DNA of 64,000 bases from Phycisphaerae bacterium (GCA_028277645.1 JANQFV010000044.1:52960-116959); one strand, 5' to 3'. Numbered from the stretch's first letter, positions 9,239 to 20,744 are shown. Numbers and translations: made by a program. Notes: generated from the letters alone by a model not told the origin.

Positions 9239-10351
9239 ATGAAAACGAGATTGCCTCGCCAGGAATTCTTCGATGCCCTTGGCGCTGTGGCTGCAGTCAC
9301 GAGTGGTCGCACCACCAAGCCCATCCTTAGTTGTGTCAAAGTCACGACGGAGGCTGACTCAGTACAACTCAGCGCAACCGACGGGGAGCTGGCACTGCAG
9401 CTTGGCGTAGGCAGCTTCGCCGTCGAGCAGCCCGGCGAGACCGTCGTGTCCGCCGATCGCTTGCTGAGCATCATTCGCGAGTTGCCGGACGCCGAGATCC
9501 AGCTCGAAACGGATGATCGCCACTGCGTCGTGCGCGGCGAGGGCAGCGAGTTCAAGATCTTCACACAAACGGCTGCGGACTTCCCCGCGATCACGGCGTT
9601 CGACGACGACCCCGATCTGGTCATCGACGGGCGCGAGTTGTGGCGCATGATCAACCTCACGATCTACGCTGCGGCACGCGAGACGAGCCGTTATGCGATC
9701 AATGGTGTGCTGTGGGAAAAGGAAGGTAAGCGCCTGTTTCTCGTTGCGACAGACGGACGGCGCCTGGCCCGGGCCGGTGGTAGCATCATGGAGTCCACCA
9801 GCGCCGACTTCCAGGTCATCGTGCCCGCGAAAGCCCTCAACGTCTTCGAGCGCGTCTTCACTCCCGGTCGCGAGCGCGATGCATGGTCGCTCGATATGAA
9901 GGTAATGCCGAACCAGGTGCTCTTCCGCAGCGGCGACCGCATGTTGTCCACCGCGTTGGTCGAAGGAAACTTCCCAAAGTATCAGGACGTGATCCCCAAG
10001 GAAACCAGCCGGGAAGCACGTCTGAACCGCGTGGAGTTCCACGGGGCCGTGCGCCGCGCGGCGTTGCTCACTACCGAGGAAGCACGGGCCGTCAAGCTGT
10101 CTTTCAGCGACGGTCAGCTCGTCATCACGGCGCAGTCCCCGGAGCAGGGCGAGGCCCGCATCGAGATGCCGATCGAGTTCGACGGCGATCCGCTGGAGAT
10201 CGGATTCAACCCTGCCTTCGTTAACGATGCGCTGAAAGCCCTCAGCGTGGACACGGTCGCGATCGAGCTACACGAGAGCTTCCGCCCGGGCCTGCTGCGC
10301 GGGGAAGACAAGAACGAGTTCCTCTACGTGGTCATGCCCGTGTCGCTCTGA
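9239..10351 (+). CDS. dnaN: DNA polymerase III beta subunit (sliding clamp)
   Basis: A 370-aa clamp subunit that dimerises around DNA and tethers the replicative polymerase. Three repeats of the clamp fold are visible; landmarks are RTTKPILSCVKV, ETVVSADRLLSIIRELPD, TQTAADFPAI, ETSRYAINGVLWE, TDGRRLARAGG, VEGNFPKYQDVIP, GFNPAFVNDALKAL and the C-terminal FLYVVMPVSL, close to the conserved VMPMRL ending. The start is the ATG at 9239 because MKTRLPRQEFFDALGAV matches the usual clamp N-terminus; upstream in-frame residues do not. Confidence 0.97.
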   Translation: MKTRLPRQEFFDALGAVAAVTSGRTTKPILSCVKVTTEADSVQLSATDGELALQLGVGSFAVEQPGETVVSADRLLSIIRELPDAEIQLETDDRHCVVRGEGSEFKIFTQTAADFPAITAFDDDPDLVIDGRELWRMINLTIYAAARETSRYAINGVLWEKEGKRLFLVATDGRRLARAGGSIMESTSADFQVIVPAKALNVFERVFTPGRERDAWSLDMKVMPNQVLFRSGDRMLSTALVEGNFPKYQDVIPKETSREARLNRVEFHGAVRRAALLTTEEARAVKLSFSDGQLVITAQSPEQGEARIEMPIEFDGDPLEIGFNPAFVNDALKALSVDTVAIELHESFRPGLLRGEDKNEFLYVVMPVSL

Positions 10352-10374
10352 GTGAGATCCATTTGACGACCGAG

Positions 10375-10782
10375 ATGAGCGAGCAGCAGTTTCGAGCACT
10401 ACTCGAAAACAAGCGTCCGCGCCGCGCCCGGGGGCTGGACGAACCGTCGCGCGCTGCGGAGTTGGCCGGTCACTTCGGCGGCCGGCGCTCGCGCCCACCA
10501 CTGGCAAACGTTGTCGCGCGAGCGGCACGTCGGCTACGGCAGCGAAAGGCGGCGGATCAGGCCTGGCCGCGGCTGGCCCGTCCGCTCTGGATGCCGCACA
10601 CCCGTGTGGCGGGCATCGAGGATTGCCCTGGGGGCGGGTATGTCGTCGTTCTTGCCGCCGATAGCGCTACCATCCATTACGAGCTTCGCCGCCACAAAGC
10701 GGAGCTCGAACGAGAGCTGGTTCGTGTGTTGCCGGGCGCCCGTGGTGTACAATTCATCCTGTCCGGCGCGCCCGCTGATTAA
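10375..10782 (+). CDS. dciA: DciA-like (DUF721) protein, predicted helicase loader
   Basis: About 135 aa (a TTG start at 10363 is also possible). The C-terminal ~80 residues form the DUF721/DciA core: PLWMPHTRVAGIEDCPGGGY, then VVLAADSATIHYELRRHKAE and LERELVRVLPGARGVQFIL, which is the usual W..HT..V..G.L.V.V.S..W...L pattern. The N-terminus is basic and Arg-rich. DciA assists loading of the replicative helicase DnaB in bacteria that lack DnaC. The position between dnaN and gyrB, where recF often lies, agrees with this role. Confidence 0.75.
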   Translation: MSEQQFRALLENKRPRRARGLDEPSRAAELAGHFGGRRSRPPLANVVARAARRLRQRKAADQAWPRLARPLWMPHTRVAGIEDCPGGGYVVVLAADSATIHYELRRHKAELERELVRVLPGARGVQFILSGAPAD

Positions 10783-13263
<2,481 letters not shown>

Positions 13264-13298
13264 GATGCTCTCCGTACGCAACTGGATCTTCCGCTTAA

Positions 13299-13333
13299 CC
13301 CCCCTCCCTTTTAGGGAGGGGTCGGGGGAGGGT
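13299..13333. repeat. Dispersed palindromic repeat, copy 1
   Basis: The sequence CCCCTCCCTTTTAGGGAGGG followed by GTCGGGGGAGGGT. The first part is an inverted repeat (CCCTCCC/GGGAGGG around a short T-rich loop). Nearly the same element occurs after rpoD and, in reverse orientation, before the GH13 gene. All three copies lie just past a stop codon. Confidence 0.85.
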
Positions 13334-13407
13334 GGAGCCACCGCGGGCGAGTACTTCCCTTGCCCAAGCTCCAGCCGAAACTCTCGTCCTTACGGCGTGT
13401 GTGCCCG

Positions 13408-13929
13408 GTGAATAACGAGCGCGTGTTCGAATCCCGCCGCTTCCATGTCGAACGCCGCTCGTTCGAGCACGGGGGCCGGATGCATACACACGACATAGTT
13501 GTGCATCCGGGCGCTGCGGTCGTACTGCCCTTTCTCGATGACGGGCGGATCGTGCTCATTCGCAACTACCGAGTCGCCGTTGGCGATGCTCTGCTCGAAG
13601 TTCCCGCCGGCACCTTGGATCCCAGCGAGTTGTCGGCCGAGTGCGCCGCGCGCGAGCTCACTGAGGAAACGGGCTATCGCGCCGGCCGGGTAGAGCCGTT
13701 GCTGTCGATCTACTCGACGCCGGGAATCATGACGGAGCGCATGTACATCTTCACAGCACGCGACTTAATTACCGGTCAACGCTCGCTCGACGACGGCGAG
13801 CAAATCGAGCTGGCGCCGCTCCTGTATGCAGACGCACTGGCGGCGATCAGTGACGGTCGCATCGTCGACGGAAAGACAATCGTCGCGCTGTTGTACTACG
13901 ACCGGTTCGCCCGCGGCGGGAAGCAGTAA
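13408..13929 (+). CDS. NUDIX hydrolase, ADP-ribose pyrophosphatase-like
   Basis: A 173-aa NUDIX enzyme, probably hydrolysing ADP-ribose or a similar nucleoside diphosphate derivative. The NUDIX box is intact: GTLDPSELSAECAARELTEE followed by TGY, i.e. Gx5Ex7REUxEExGU. Upstream HDIVVHPGAAVVLPFLDDGR and IRNYRVAVGDALLEVPAG, with a proline ~16 residues after the box (STPGIMTE), resemble the ADP-ribose pyrophosphatase group. The GTG at 13408 is preferred over a TTG at 13360, because homologous similarity starts at NNERVFESRRF; not certain. The M50-type gene follows 3 bp after the stop, so they are likely one operon. Confidence 0.88.
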   Translation: MNNERVFESRRFHVERRSFEHGGRMHTHDIVVHPGAAVVLPFLDDGRIVLIRNYRVAVGDALLEVPAGTLDPSELSAECAARELTEETGYRAGRVEPLLSIYSTPGIMTERMYIFTARDLITGQRSLDDGEQIELAPLLYADALAAISDGRIVDGKTIVALLYYDRFARGGKQ

Positions 13930-13932
13930 GCA

Positions 13933-14952
13933 ATGGACTTTCTCAGCGCCTCATTCAAGATCGGCCGGCTGTTCGGGATCAACGTCCGGATTCACATTCT
14001 CTTTCTGATCTTTATCGCGTGGCGGCTCATCGCGTGGCATTCGGACATCGGAATCGCGGCCATGTTTCTGGCGATGCTGTTCGGCACGGTGCTGGTACAC
14101 GAGTTCGGACATTGCTTCGGCGCGCGTGCCGTCGGTGGTTACGCACAGAATATTCTGATGTGGCCGCTCGGCGGCTTGGCGTATGCGCACGCGCCCATGC
14201 GGCCATGGCCGCAATTCGTAACGGTCGCGGCCGGGCCATTGGTGAATGTCATCTTCTGCCTGGTCAGCGGTGCAATTGTGCTCGGGTACACGCGCAGTTG
14301 GGAACTGATTCTGCTGAACCCATTCGGCGGGATCTACCTCACACCGGGCTTCTCGTGGATCGAGTGCACCTGGATCTTCTATCAGGTCAATCTGTTTCTC
14401 TTGGCGTTTAACCTGCTGCCGATCTACCCCCTGGATGGTGGGCAGCTTTTTCAAACGGCGCTTTGGCCCTACGTCGGGCTACAGCGGGCGACTGTCATCG
14501 CGTGTCAGATCGGGCTCGCCGGGTGCGTGCTCTTGGGGATCTGGGGAATCGCGCGCGAGGGCACGAGTATGCTCGTCTTTATCGCGGTCTTCGGCGGCTT
14601 CACCTGCTTCCAGCGCCTCCAGATGGCCCGCTACGGCATGTTGCAGGAAGACTCACGCTACGAGGTGTTCCACGGCCCCAGCCACGACCCGCGCCCCATG
14701 TGGCGGCGAATCCTGGGCCTCAAGCACAAGTCGTCACCGGCGTCGTCCAAATTGAAAGACTACGGCTATGGCCCGCAGGAAAACCCCAACCCCGGCGCGT
14801 GGGAACAGAAACAGCAGGAGCAACTCTGGGACGATACCGAACTCGACCGCCTGCTACAGAAGGTCTCCGAGCACGGCATCAACGCGCTAAGCTACGTGGA
14901 ACGGCAAAAGCTCGAACGAATCACCCGCGAGCGACAGAACACGGATCGCTAG
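13933..14952 (+). CDS. M50-family (site-2 protease-like) membrane metalloprotease
   Basis: A 339-aa membrane protease with about five hydrophobic segments. The zinc motif HEFGH lies in a membrane helix (His56, Glu57, His60), and the third ligand is in LLPIYPLDGGQL (Asp168), the M50 'NxxPxxPLDGG' motif. N-terminal FKIGRLFGINVRIHILFLIF matches the short M50B-type family. After the membrane part come ~110 residues with a TFQRLQMARYG-type segment and a basic, charged tail. Such enzymes cleave transmembrane substrates, often in signalling; the substrate here is unknown. Confidence 0.85.
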   Translation: MDFLSASFKIGRLFGINVRIHILFLIFIAWRLIAWHSDIGIAAMFLAMLFGTVLVHEFGHCFGARAVGGYAQNILMWPLGGLAYAHAPMRPWPQFVTVAAGPLVNVIFCLVSGAIVLGYTRSWELILLNPFGGIYLTPGFSWIECTWIFYQVNLFLLAFNLLPIYPLDGGQLFQTALWPYVGLQRATVIACQIGLAGCVLLGIWGIAREGTSMLVFIAVFGGFTCFQRLQMARYGMLQEDSRYEVFHGPSHDPRPMWRRILGLKHKSSPASSKLKDYGYGPQENPNPGAWEQKQQEQLWDDTELDRLLQKVSEHGINALSYVERQKLERITRERQNTDR

Positions 14953-14974
14953 CTCTGGAAGTGCGCATCTCTAC

Positions 14975-15412
14975 TTACGCGGCATTCCGCGGTACATCCG
15001 TGACCTCAGTTCGCAATTCGACGCCCAGTGCATCTAGTATCCGCCCCGCGCGATCGACGGTGATGTTGTGATACTCATTTCGCTCGTCTCTTGAGATTTG
15101 CGACTCATGGACCCCAACGCGCTCCGCTAACTCGCGCTGCGTCAGACCAAGTGCGATGCGCAATGAAACCAGCAGCCCGCCGAGCCCGCGGAAGTTCTGC
15201 AACTCAGCGAACTCGCCGCGTTTCAAACGCTCGTATCCGGCTACCTCTTCATTTAGCTGCTCGTGGAAAGAGTGCATGGGCTCCATGGCGCGCTTGATCT
15301 CATCGGCGGAGAGGCCCATTTCGGAAAGTCGCGCTTCGTGTGCTACCAGTCGTCCCGCTTCAGCCCGCAACCGCTCAACCGCGTCCCTGTATTCTGCTTC
15401 ATTGCGAATCAT
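14975..15412 (-). CDS. XRE-family helix-turn-helix protein, possible antitoxin
   Basis: A 145-aa protein. Residues 1-80 are helical (RNEAEYRDAVERLRAEAGRL and on), and residues ~85-140 are a classic XRE/Cro DNA-binding domain: SLRIALGLTQRELAERVGVH then ESQISRDERNEYHNITVDRA. The ATG at 15412 overlaps the stop of the upstream nucleotidyltransferase-like gene (ATGA), so the two are made together. This toxin-first, HTH-second, overlapping arrangement resembles toxin-antitoxin operons; function is inferred from context only. Confidence 0.8.
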   Translation of the reverse strand: MIRNEAEYRDAVERLRAEAGRLVAHEARLSEMGLSADEIKRAMEPMHSFHEQLNEEVAGYERLKRGEFAELQNFRGLGGLLVSLRIALGLTQRELAERVGVHESQISRDERNEYHNITVDRAGRILDALGVELRTEVTDVPRNAA

Positions 15413-15996
15413 GTCAGGCCTCCGATCTGCACGATGCCGCGCGCTCGACGCTCCCGCCGGGATCTTCGAAATGCGGCCGGAAACTCCAGTTCGTTTCCGA
15501 ATTCGTCCTTGAGACCACTGAGCAGGCCTGGCGCGTGCGGATAGAGCTCGACCCGGTAGGCGTGCCACATCGGCAACTGCGCTTTCGTATAGCCGCGACA
15601 GGGTCGTCGACTCGCGCGGTCCCACGTCCACACCTTCTGCGGGTCAAGCAGATTCAAATCGCGCTCCAACTCGCCGCGAACGAAATGCATCAGGTCACAC
15701 TCGAAGTAGCCATCGATGTCGTTCGGATGGTCTTTGTCCTCAACAAACGAGCCGTCAACGAACACCCGCGTAACCTCGACCGCTCGAAGCTGGTCGATCA
15801 GAACACCGAGGTTGTCGACCAGATGGCGACGCCACTCCGTGTCCCAGTTGGGCCGTGCCGTACCGTCCACCGGACCTAACACCAACGGCGACTCACGTAA
15901 CTCGTCGAGCGTCAATACGTAGTCGCCCGGCGGCAGCAACCCATCGGCATCGAACTCTGGCAACGGCGTCACAGTAATATTATTGTCATACTTCAC
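15409..15996 (-). CDS. Nucleotidyltransferase-fold protein (DUF6932-like), possible toxin
   Basis: A 195-aa protein with a GTG start. The segment FVDGSFVEDKDHPNDIDGYF carries a nucleotidyltransferase signature, G-S-F ... D-I-D, where the Asp pair would bind metal and NTP. A further acidic residue may lie in ELYPH. The family is possibly DUF6932, a label I give from memory. The gene is followed by an overlapping XRE regulator gene. Upstream DNA (15997-16080) is markedly AT-rich compared with the surroundings, consistent with acquired DNA. The target of nucleotide transfer is unknown. Confidence 0.65.
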   Translation of the reverse strand: MKYDNNITVTPLPEFDADGLLPPGDYVLTLDELRESPLVLGPVDGTARPNWDTEWRRHLVDNLGVLIDQLRAVEVTRVFVDGSFVEDKDHPNDIDGYFECDLMHFVRGELERDLNLLDPQKVWTWDRASRRPCRGYTKAQLPMWHAYRVELYPHAPGLLSGLKDEFGNELEFPAAFRRSRRERRARGIVQIGGLT

Positions 15997-16130
15997 ATAA
16001 ATATCAAGTAAAACTCCTGCGCCTTAAGTGGTCTGATAAAAACCAACCTCTAAAATAACTAGGTCTTTTCCGCCCTCAGTCGATTGGCCAACCGGCAGCG
16101 GTAGAAACGAGCAGCTATGATGTGCTCGCA

Positions 16131-16880
16131 ATGACGTCCGACACCCGAACAGCCACCGATACCGCCAACGCGCTCATCCGCGCCAGCGCCGTCGCCATCT
16201 CCACCGGCGCGGGCATGTCCGTCGAGTCCGGGCTGGACACCTTCCGCGGCGAGGACGGGCTGTGGTCCAAGGTCGATGTGAACGAGATGGCCACGCCGGA
16301 GGCGTTTCAGCGCGATCCGACGAAGGTCTGGGCTTGGTATCGCTATCGTCGCCAGAAGCTGTCACAGGTCGAACCGCACGAGGGGCACCGCGTGCTCGCC
16401 GAGTGGGAGACGCGCGTGCCGGATCTCACCGTCATCACCCAGAACATCGACGGCCTGCACCATCGCGCCGGCTCGCAGAACGTCATCGAACTCCACGGCC
16501 GGCTCGACGTCGCGCGCTGCACCTACTGCGACTACAACGTGCAAGGACTCGAAGACCTCGGCGAGGAACCGTCTTGCCCCGTGTGTCAGAAACGGCTGCG
16601 CCCCGGAGTGGTCTGGTTCGGCGAGTCGCTGCCCGACGGCGCGATCGAGACGGCCTTCGTCGCCGCCCAGCGCTGCGACGTCTTTCTCGTCATCGGCACC
16701 AGCGGCGTCGTGCAGCCGGCGGCGTCGCTGATCGACGTCGCCAAGACCTACGGCGCGACGATCATCGAAATCAACCCCAACGCCAGCGAACAATCACACC
16801 TGGCCGACATCGCGATACGCGCAGGTTGCCGCGAAGCACTGACGGAGATCGACGCTGCCTGGCGACGGTCGGCGTCTTAA
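16131..16880 (+). CDS. NAD-dependent protein deacylase, sirtuin family
   Basis: A 249-aa Sir2 enzyme removing acyl groups from lysine using NAD. Seen: GAGMSVESGLDTFRGEDGLW (normally GAGxSxESGIPTFR), TQNIDGLHHRAGS, catalytic His122 in ELHG, a four-cysteine zinc site (Cys130, 133, 149, 152), RPGVVWFGESLP and GTSGVVQPAA. Tyr70 and Arg73 (WYRYR) form the YxxR pair that in SIRT5/CobB-type sirtuins favours succinyl or malonyl lysine. The ATG at 16131 is the first good start; GTG 16122 is possible. It converges on the glycosyltransferase gene with a 4-bp overlap of stop codons. Confidence 0.94.
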   Translation: MTSDTRTATDTANALIRASAVAISTGAGMSVESGLDTFRGEDGLWSKVDVNEMATPEAFQRDPTKVWAWYRYRRQKLSQVEPHEGHRVLAEWETRVPDLTVITQNIDGLHHRAGSQNVIELHGRLDVARCTYCDYNVQGLEDLGEEPSCPVCQKRLRPGVVWFGESLPDGAIETAFVAAQRCDVFLVIGTSGVVQPAASLIDVAKTYGATIIEINPNASEQSHLADIAIRAGCREALTEIDAAWRRSAS

Positions 16881-18439
16881 CGCGACACCAGACGCTGTGC
16901 CGCTGCTGTGTCAGCAGTGGTTTCGGCGGCCATCTCCGGCCTGCGCGGTCCGAGCAACAGCGCCACAAGCCCGTAAGCAAAGCTCGCAATCGTAGCGCTC
17001 GCCAGCACCAGCGATAGCAGTGCGGCCCCTTCCGACTTCGTCGGCGCCAACGGCCCGGCATCCTGCGGCGAAAGCCACAAGTACCACGTCATTTCGAACG
17101 CTCCCACCGCTAGCAGCACGAGCGTGGCGGGCATCCACCGCCGATAGAGCACCCCCAGCGCAATCCAGAACGGCAGACAGTAGTAGATGTACCGCTCGTG
17201 GACACGCGTAGGAAAAACGAACGCCGCCAGCATGGCAAACGCCGCGAACGCTAGCCAGCCCTGCGGCGAAGTTCGCCAGCGCCATGCGCAGCCGCCGGCA
17301 GCGAGGAGAATCGCGCCGGCCAACAGAACCTGCCCAACCTGATGTTTGCCCAAACCGGCGACAACCCTCGTACCGGGATCGAGAGCAGCGGGGTCTTGTT
17401 CGTGCAGCAGATAGTCCAGCCACCAGACGTTGAATGCCTTGAGCGTCGTGACGGGGAATTGCTGTTGGATGGGGATCACGTATGAACGCTGCATCCAGCG
17501 GAACGCGCCGTGCTCAGAGCGACTCGAGTCGCCGAGCATGAACGGCCCTGAGATGATTGCTACGGTCGCAGCCGTGGCAATCACAAAGCGGCCGAGACTT
17601 GCCAGGGCCTGCGGTGCGCTACCATTCTGAACGACGAGCCCAATGAGCGCGAAAGCAATTGCCGGCAGCAGCAACACCGCCTGCGCCTTGGTCATCAGCG
17701 CTGCGCCGAGCAGCACGCCGGCGAACACGAAGCGCTGCCGCATCATGCTGAGTACCGTCCACACCATCAGGAACGTCACACATGAGTCGACCTGCGTCCA
17801 GAACGCCGAGTTCAGGATGATCGGCGGCCCGAGCCAGGTCAGCGCGAAAGCGAGCAACTCCAACCCACGACGTTGGCGACCATTGAGGTGGCGCACGAGC
17901 AGTAACACCCCCCAGGCCATGATTGCGTCCGCAATCGTCGGCACCAGCGCGTTGATCGCGCGCGTTGTCACCGTGTTCACCACCGGCGAGGTGAGTTCGC
18001 CCGGCGCAACGCCCGCGAATTCGGCCACCTCATCCAGCACCGGATGCGTCTCGATCCGCTGCCCGCATACCCGCCACAGCGCACCCTGCAGCCAGAACAG
18101 ATAGCTCGCGCCCGGCGGATAATTACAGCGGTTGATGCTCGGATACGGCGTAACGTACGGTTGCCCATCAGGTCCTTCCGGCAGGTTCGTGTTGATGAGC
18201 AGACTGGGCGGCAAGTCGTAGGTACTGGTCGGGCCGTGGCGAAATGCCCATTCCGACCAGACCATGAAATCAACGTGATCGAGCAGGTATGCGTGTCCAG
18301 GGGCGCTGCTCAACAACGCCGCGCGTCCTGCCACACCAGCGAGCAGGATCGCGGCCAAGACAGCGCGCGTCCGAGCACGAGTATGCGCGTCCCGGCAGTG
18401 CGTCGAGGAGCTCGAACTGTTCGCGGCGTCGGTCGTCAT
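16877..18439 (-). CDS. Polytopic membrane glycosyltransferase-like protein (GT39/GT87 type)
   Basis: A 520-aa integral membrane protein with roughly ten hydrophobic segments. After the first helix comes a loop with DHVDFMVWSEWAFRHGP, which resembles the GT-C fold, whose catalytic Asp/Glu lies in the first extracytoplasmic loop and which uses polyprenyl-phosphate sugars. Further signs are FPTRVHERYIYYCLPFWIAL, typical of the C-terminal part of GT39/GT87-like proteins. Predicted role: transfer of a sugar to a lipid or cell-surface polymer. Specificity cannot be told. Confidence 0.7.
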   Translation of the reverse strand: MTTDAANSSSSSTHCRDAHTRARTRAVLAAILLAGVAGRAALLSSAPGHAYLLDHVDFMVWSEWAFRHGPTSTYDLPPSLLINTNLPEGPDGQPYVTPYPSINRCNYPPGASYLFWLQGALWRVCGQRIETHPVLDEVAEFAGVAPGELTSPVVNTVTTRAINALVPTIADAIMAWGVLLLVRHLNGRQRRGLELLAFALTWLGPPIILNSAFWTQVDSCVTFLMVWTVLSMMRQRFVFAGVLLGAALMTKAQAVLLLPAIAFALIGLVVQNGSAPQALASLGRFVIATAATVAIISGPFMLGDSSRSEHGAFRWMQRSYVIPIQQQFPVTTLKAFNVWWLDYLLHEQDPAALDPGTRVVAGLGKHQVGQVLLAGAILLAAGGCAWRWRTSPQGWLAFAAFAMLAAFVFPTRVHERYIYYCLPFWIALGVLYRRWMPATLVLLAVGAFEMTWYLWLSPQDAGPLAPTKSEGAALLSLVLASATIASFAYGLVALLLGPRRPEMAAETTADTAAAQRLVSR

Positions 18440-18657
18440 GTCACGTTCTTTCTCGGCGGTCGCGCGCCCCGCACGACTTGCGTGCTTCTACTGTTCGAGA
18501 TGGGCGCGGGCAAGCGGAGCCGCCGACTCTACTTAATTGTCGTACTCGCTCCGGCGCCGCACCTGGGAGCGCTTCCAGCCCGTCCTGCGGTGGCGCAATT
18601 ACATTGCAAGCAGTCAGTTAGGCGATCGTGGCGCTAGCCCGCAAGGTCCGGAAGAAA
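18440..18657. other. Intergenic region between divergent genes
   Basis: About 220 bases upstream of the dnaG promoter with no convincing gene. Short open frames are present, but without start signals or recognisable protein. It probably holds the promoter of the minus-strand glycosyltransferase gene, which I could not delimit. Confidence 0.3.
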
Positions 18658-18686
18658 TTGACCCTGGGCCGTTTCTGGGTTATACT
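18658..18686 (+). promoter_or_regulatory. Sigma-70-type promoter for dnaG-rpoD
   Basis: TTGACC (18658-18663) and TATACT (18681-18686) are separated by exactly 17 bases. Each hexamer is within one or two mismatches of the TTGACA/TATAAT consensus. The dnaG start is 98 bp downstream. This is one of the clearest promoters in the window. Confidence 0.75.
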
Positions 18687-18783
18687 TACGTAATTCTGGT
18701 CGATGCGTGTGGATCGGCGGGAGGACCGTCTGCCGGGGCGCGTTGGCGACGAAATCGGCCCCGCGGACTCAATAAAGCCATTA

Positions 18784-20607
18784 ATGGATAACTCCATAAA
18801 AGACAGAGTCTTAGAGTCTACAGACATTGTCGACGTGGTCGGCGAGCGCGTCGCCCTCGTCCGCAAGGGACGCGAGTACGTCGGGCTCTGCCCGTTTCAC
18901 GCCGACCACAACCCGTCCATGTCCGTCAGTCCGCAAAAACAGATCTTCAAATGCTGGTCATGTGGCGCGGGTGGTGACGTCATTCGCTTCATCCAGTTGA
19001 TTGACCGCGTCGAGTTCCGCGAAGCGCTACAGACGCTAGCACGGCGCGCGGGGCTCGAATTCAGAAACCAGCCGGCCGACGACGCCAGCCACGAGCTGCG
19101 CGAACGCGTGCTCGCCGCCGTGCGCTGGGCAGTGGAACATTTCCGGAAGAATTACATAGGCACGCAAGGGGCCGCAGCCCGCAACTATGTCGAAGGTCGC
19201 GGGCTGTCTCAGGAAACGGCGGAGCGCTTCAACTTCGGTCTAGCGATCGACGCGTGGGATGATCTGTTCAACGCGTCTCGGCGGGCCGGTCTCGCGCCGG
19301 AAGTGCTCAACCAGGCCGGCCTGACAACGACCAATGAGCGCGGCCGCACCTACGACCGCTTCCGCAACCGTCTGATATTCCCCATCGCGGACCACCTTGG
19401 GCGGACGATCGCCTTCGGCGGCCGCACGCTGGGAGACGATCCGGCCAAGTACCTGAACTCCCCGGAGACGGCAGTATTCAACAAATCCCGGGTCCTCTAC
19501 GCGCTGGATCTAGCGCGGACTGCCATCTCAGCCGAGCACGCCGCGATCGTGGTCGAGGGCTACACCGACACCGTCGTCTTGCACCAGGCCGGCTTCGAGA
19601 ACGTCGTTGCGACGCTGGGCACGGCCCTGACCGATGCACATGTTGCCCTGCTCCGTCGGTATGCGGACCGGATCTGCCTCTGCTTCGATGGCGACGAGGC
19701 TGGGCTGCGGGCCGTGGACCGAGCCGCCGAGGTGGCCCTGCGCACGCAGGCCGACGTACGCGTGGTCGTGCTCGACGCCGGGCAGGACCCCGCGGATTGC
19801 GTCGTTTCGGGCGGGCCGGAGCGCTTCGCCGACGCGTTGAAGGGGGCCGGCGACGCGCTAGAATTCAAGTGGTCTCAGATGTTGGGGACCTACGGGGATG
19901 GAGGAGCGCAGAATCGCCGGCGTGCCGTGGAGGAATACCTGCAGTTCGTCGCAAATGTGACGACCGCGGGCGGCGTCGATCCGGTGCAGCAGACCCTGTT
20001 GGTTAGTCGCCTCGGCGCGTTATTGGGCGTCGGCTCGGAGCAAGTATTCGACTTGCTGAATGGTGCGAAGCGGGCCGCTCGGCGAACCGCCCGCAGCAGT
20101 TCATCAGAGCAGAACGATATCGCTTCGGACTATGAGCAGAGCATCCGGCCAGTGCCCGCCGGCATCGTCGGCGCAATGGAGAACCTTCTCGGACTGCTGC
20201 TCAACGACTCGGCCTGCTGGTCGCACGTTGACGACAACCTCGCCCGCGCGGCGGGCCTTTCTCAGACGTGGGAACGCTTGTATGGCGTTCTGCTTGATGT
20301 GCATGAAGAAGTGGGTGAATACTCTCTCGAGGACGTCACGTCGCGGTGTGATGACGCCGCGCTCTGCGAACTGGTCGACCGCGCGCGCCAGCGTGTTGCC
20401 GGCGGCGTGGCACGTGACGAGTTTGTCGCCGCCTACGGGCGGCTGGTCGAGGAGTTGGCAGCCCAGCAGTGGGGCGACCTGCGCGCATCCTTGCGCAACG
20501 CGCAGGGCGCCGATGAGTCTGCTTTTGACGAATTGCAGCGAACGTTGCGCGGCAAGGAGCAGTTCCTGCCGCCGGACGCGCGCTGCAGCTTCGCGAAACC
20601 GGGATGA
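18784..20607 (+). CDS. dnaG: DNA primase
   Basis: A 607-aa primase making RNA primers for replication. The N-terminal zinc-binding domain has CPFH ... CWSCG with the HNPSMSVSPQKQIFKCWSCG layout. The RNA-polymerase core carries the toprim motif IVVEGYTDTVVLHQAGFENV and then CFDGDEAGLRA and DPADCV. The C-terminal ~170 residues should contact the DnaB helicase. The start MDNSIKDRVLESTDIVDVVG matches other primases, so ATG 18784 is chosen. The order dnaG-rpoD, 137 bp apart, is the classical macromolecular-synthesis pairing. Confidence 0.96.
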   Translation: MDNSIKDRVLESTDIVDVVGERVALVRKGREYVGLCPFHADHNPSMSVSPQKQIFKCWSCGAGGDVIRFIQLIDRVEFREALQTLARRAGLEFRNQPADDASHELRERVLAAVRWAVEHFRKNYIGTQGAAARNYVEGRGLSQETAERFNFGLAIDAWDDLFNASRRAGLAPEVLNQAGLTTTNERGRTYDRFRNRLIFPIADHLGRTIAFGGRTLGDDPAKYLNSPETAVFNKSRVLYALDLARTAISAEHAAIVVEGYTDTVVLHQAGFENVVATLGTALTDAHVALLRRYADRICLCFDGDEAGLRAVDRAAEVALRTQADVRVVVLDAGQDPADCVVSGGPERFADALKGAGDALEFKWSQMLGTYGDGGAQNRRRAVEEYLQFVANVTTAGGVDPVQQTLLVSRLGALLGVGSEQVFDLLNGAKRAARRTARSSSSEQNDIASDYEQSIRPVPAGIVGAMENLLGLLLNDSACWSHVDDNLARAAGLSQTWERLYGVLLDVHEEVGEYSLEDVTSRCDDAALCELVDRARQRVAGGVARDEFVAAYGRLVEELAAQQWGDLRASLRNAQGADESAFDELQRTLRGKEQFLPPDARCSFAKPG

Positions 20608-20744
20608 CGAGTGGCGCATCGGCGGTTATGCCGCCGGCGTACTGCAAAGCTGCGCCAAAGCGCAGCTCGATGACATGGTGACCGAGAGCGTGGTGTGGTT
20701 GCGAGGACCCTCGCCCGGCCGTGCTGGTTAGCGGGAGATAACGA

